Below are positions 6,378 through 7,320 of a DNA stretch of 7,320 nucleotides, piece by piece (the first letter of the stretch is position 1; each line of letters begins with the position of its first letter). The DNA comes from Alistipes sp. (lineage in GTDB: Bacteria; Bacteroidota; Bacteroidia; Bacteroidales; Rikenellaceae), in the NCBI GenBank assembly GCA_017391185.1, contig JAFOZN010000012.1, positions 1 to 7,320 on the forward strand, in the 5' to 3' direction. The notes beneath the pieces were generated by a model, which saw nothing but the letters and a program-made list of their open reading frames with translations, did not search any database and was not told where the DNA came from. The translations under genes were made by a program, and so were the position numbers.

Positions 6378-6394
6378 CTTCAAAAAGTCAGTTC
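6359..6394 (-). terminator. Terminator for argH, overlapping the flippase 3' end
   Basis: The arms 6371-6379 (GAACTAACT) and 6386-6394 (AGTCAGTTC) pair over 9 bp with one mismatch around a 6-nt loop. Reading leftwards, the hairpin is followed by TCTTC and then seven T (complement of 6359-6365), so it looks Rho-independent for minus-strand argH. On the plus strand there is no comparable T run, so it would stop flippase transcription less well. It contains the flippase stop codon (6375-6377). Confidence 0.65.
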
Positions 6395-6408
6395 CCTTAA
6401 TATACTAA

Positions 6409-6425
6409 AACTCTCTCGAAGAGTT
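6409..6425. repeat. Small inverted repeat between convergent genes
   Basis: AACTCT (6409-6414) and AGAGTT (6420-6425) form a 6-bp stem with a 5-nt loop in the short gap between the flippase and argH stop codons. It is AT-rich with no clear U tract on the plus strand. It may contribute to termination in either direction, but the evidence is weak. Confidence 0.25.
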
Positions 6426-6443
6426 GAAATTACAAACAGCATT

Positions 6444-7320
6444 TTATCTCATCAACTCACGCTCGGCACGTATCGCTGGCTCATAATCGAACTTATTACG
6501 CTCAAAACGTGCCTTAATCTGATCCAAACACAGATTACCGATTGAGCCCTCATGCGTATGGTGTAACTCGCGTCCATCGTGCTCATACTCACCACGATGC
6601 ACCTTGAGTCCCACCTCACGATAGGCATCACGGAAAGGAACACCCTTCGCTACAGCATCATTGACATCCTCCACAGTAAAGAGATACTTGTATATATCAT
6701 TAGAGAGGATATCTGGGTTAATCCACATCTGATTTACTCCCTCACTCACCATACGCACAACATCTGTTATCTCCTTAAATGCAGGCACATAAATCTCCTT
6801 GGTGAGCTGCATATCGCGGAAATATCCCGAAGGCAGGTTTGTCGAAATGAGCGTAACCTCCATCGGCAGAGCCTGCAAACGGTTGCACTTGGCGCGCGAA
6901 AGCTCGAAAATATCTGGATTCTTCTTATGAGGCATAATGCTCGAACCAGTAGTAAATGCATCTGGCAACTTAACAAAACCAAAATTGGCACATGAATAGA
7001 GACATACATCCTGCGCCAAACGACCTATCGTAGCGGCAATGGCAGCTATGGCAGTAAGTACCGTACGCTCGGTCTTACCGCGTTGCATCTGGGCATATAT
7101 AGAGTTATATGCCAAATCATTAAAGCCTAAAAGCTCAGTGGTCATCTTACGATTCAATGGCACAGAAGAGCCATAACCCGCACCTGAACCCAAAGGATTA
7201 AGATTTACCAATCCATAAGCAGCTTTCAACATCAACAAATCATCTGCCAACGCCTCGGCATAGGCACTCAGCCACATACCCACCGATGAGGGCATAGCCA
7301 CCTGCATATGGGTGTAACCC
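6444..7320 (-). CDS. argH: Argininosuccinate lyase, 5'-partial
   Basis: Last step of arginine synthesis: splits argininosuccinate into arginine and fumarate; cytoplasmic homotetramer of the fumarase/aspartase superfamily. The frame is open to the right edge. Upstream of the first visible Met (codon at 7305-7307) the sequence reads GYTH, so the segment is GYTHMQVAMPSS, the conserved region carrying the catalytic Thr-His pair. The gene therefore starts outside the window; about 291 residues are seen and roughly 155 N-terminal residues are missing. The superfamily signature GSSIMPHKKNPD (residues 121-132 from that Met, 6912-6947) holds the flexible catalytic Ser loop. SGAGYGSSVPLNR (41-53) and LPSGYFRDMQLTKE are also typical. 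The C-terminal tail with GRELHHTHEGSIGN is, as I recall, common in Bacteroidetes ArgH. It converges on the flippase gene with 66 nt between stops. The promoter is not in view. Confidence 0.95.
   Translation of the reverse strand, partial: GYTHMQVAMPSSVGMWLSAYAEALADDLLMLKAAYGLVNLNPLGSGAGYGSSVPLNRKMTTELLGFNDLAYNSIYAQMQRGKTERTVLTAIAAIAATIGRLAQDVCLYSCANFGFVKLPDAFTTGSSIMPHKKNPDIFELSRAKCNRLQALPMEVTLISTNLPSGYFRDMQLTKEIYVPAFKEITDVVRMVSEGVNQMWINPDILSNDIYKYLFTVEDVNDAVAKGVPFRDAYREVGLKVHRGEYEHDGRELHHTHEGSIGNLCLDQIKARFERNKFDYEPAIRAERELMR

Noticed and set aside
6579..6995. Plus-strand open frame of 138 codons opposite argH.
   Set aside because: It is antisense to a conserved enzyme that includes the GSSxMP signature, and the His-rich translation has no family resemblance.
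1..7320. Search for CRISPR arrays, insertion sequences, tRNA genes, attachment sites or defence genes.
   Set aside because: No direct repeat series, transposase, tRNA-like cloverleaf or defence domain was seen; nearly all of the window is filled by recognisable genes.

Overview
The window looks like chromosomal DNA of a Bacteroidales bacterium, probably from the gut. The evidence is a Bacteroidetes-type promoter (TAnnTTTG) upstream of the acetate kinase gene, AT-rich translation starts without close Shine-Dalgarno sequences, an M64 (IgA-protease family) metallopeptidase, and an argininosuccinate lyase with the C-terminal His-rich tail I associate with Bacteroidetes homologues. GC content is moderate by eye. 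A genus cannot be fixed from the sequence alone; an Alistipes/Rikenellaceae-like gut bacterium is only a guess.

Layout. Positions 1-888 (+) hold the C-terminal part of an M64 metallopeptidase, followed by a strong hairpin terminator (912-946). The 889-1136 intergenic region also carries a candidate promoter, an inverted repeat at the likely transcription start, and a leader of about 150 nt that can fold and contains a short ORF. A same-strand run of five genes follows: ackA (acetate kinase), ptb (phosphate butyryltransferase family), buk (butyrate kinase), aroQ (type II 3-dehydroquinate dehydratase) and a Wzx-like polysaccharide flippase. Gaps between them are 14, 34 (with the chosen buk start), 3 and 30 nt, so they could form one transcription unit. 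On the opposite strand, argH (argininosuccinate lyase) converges on the flippase and runs off the right edge. The 66 nt between them carry a terminator oriented for argH.

How the genes work together. AckA, Ptb and Buk are the ATP-yielding end of acyl-CoA fermentation: Ptb turns acyl-CoA plus phosphate into acyl phosphate, and a kinase moves the phosphate to ADP, releasing a short-chain fatty acid. One CoA-phosphotransferase gene lies between two kinases of different chain-length preference. No classical phosphotransacetylase (pta) is present in the window. Codon use is split: ackA and ptb have no ATA isoleucine codon, while buk has about a dozen. This suggests that ackA and ptb are the highly expressed pair. 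AroQ (shikimate pathway) and the flippase (surface polysaccharide export) have no evident functional link to the fermentation genes.

I found no mobile element, CRISPR array, tRNA or rRNA, and no clearly novel multi-gene system. The most interesting material is the ackA-ptb-buk arrangement with its codon split, and the ackA leader.
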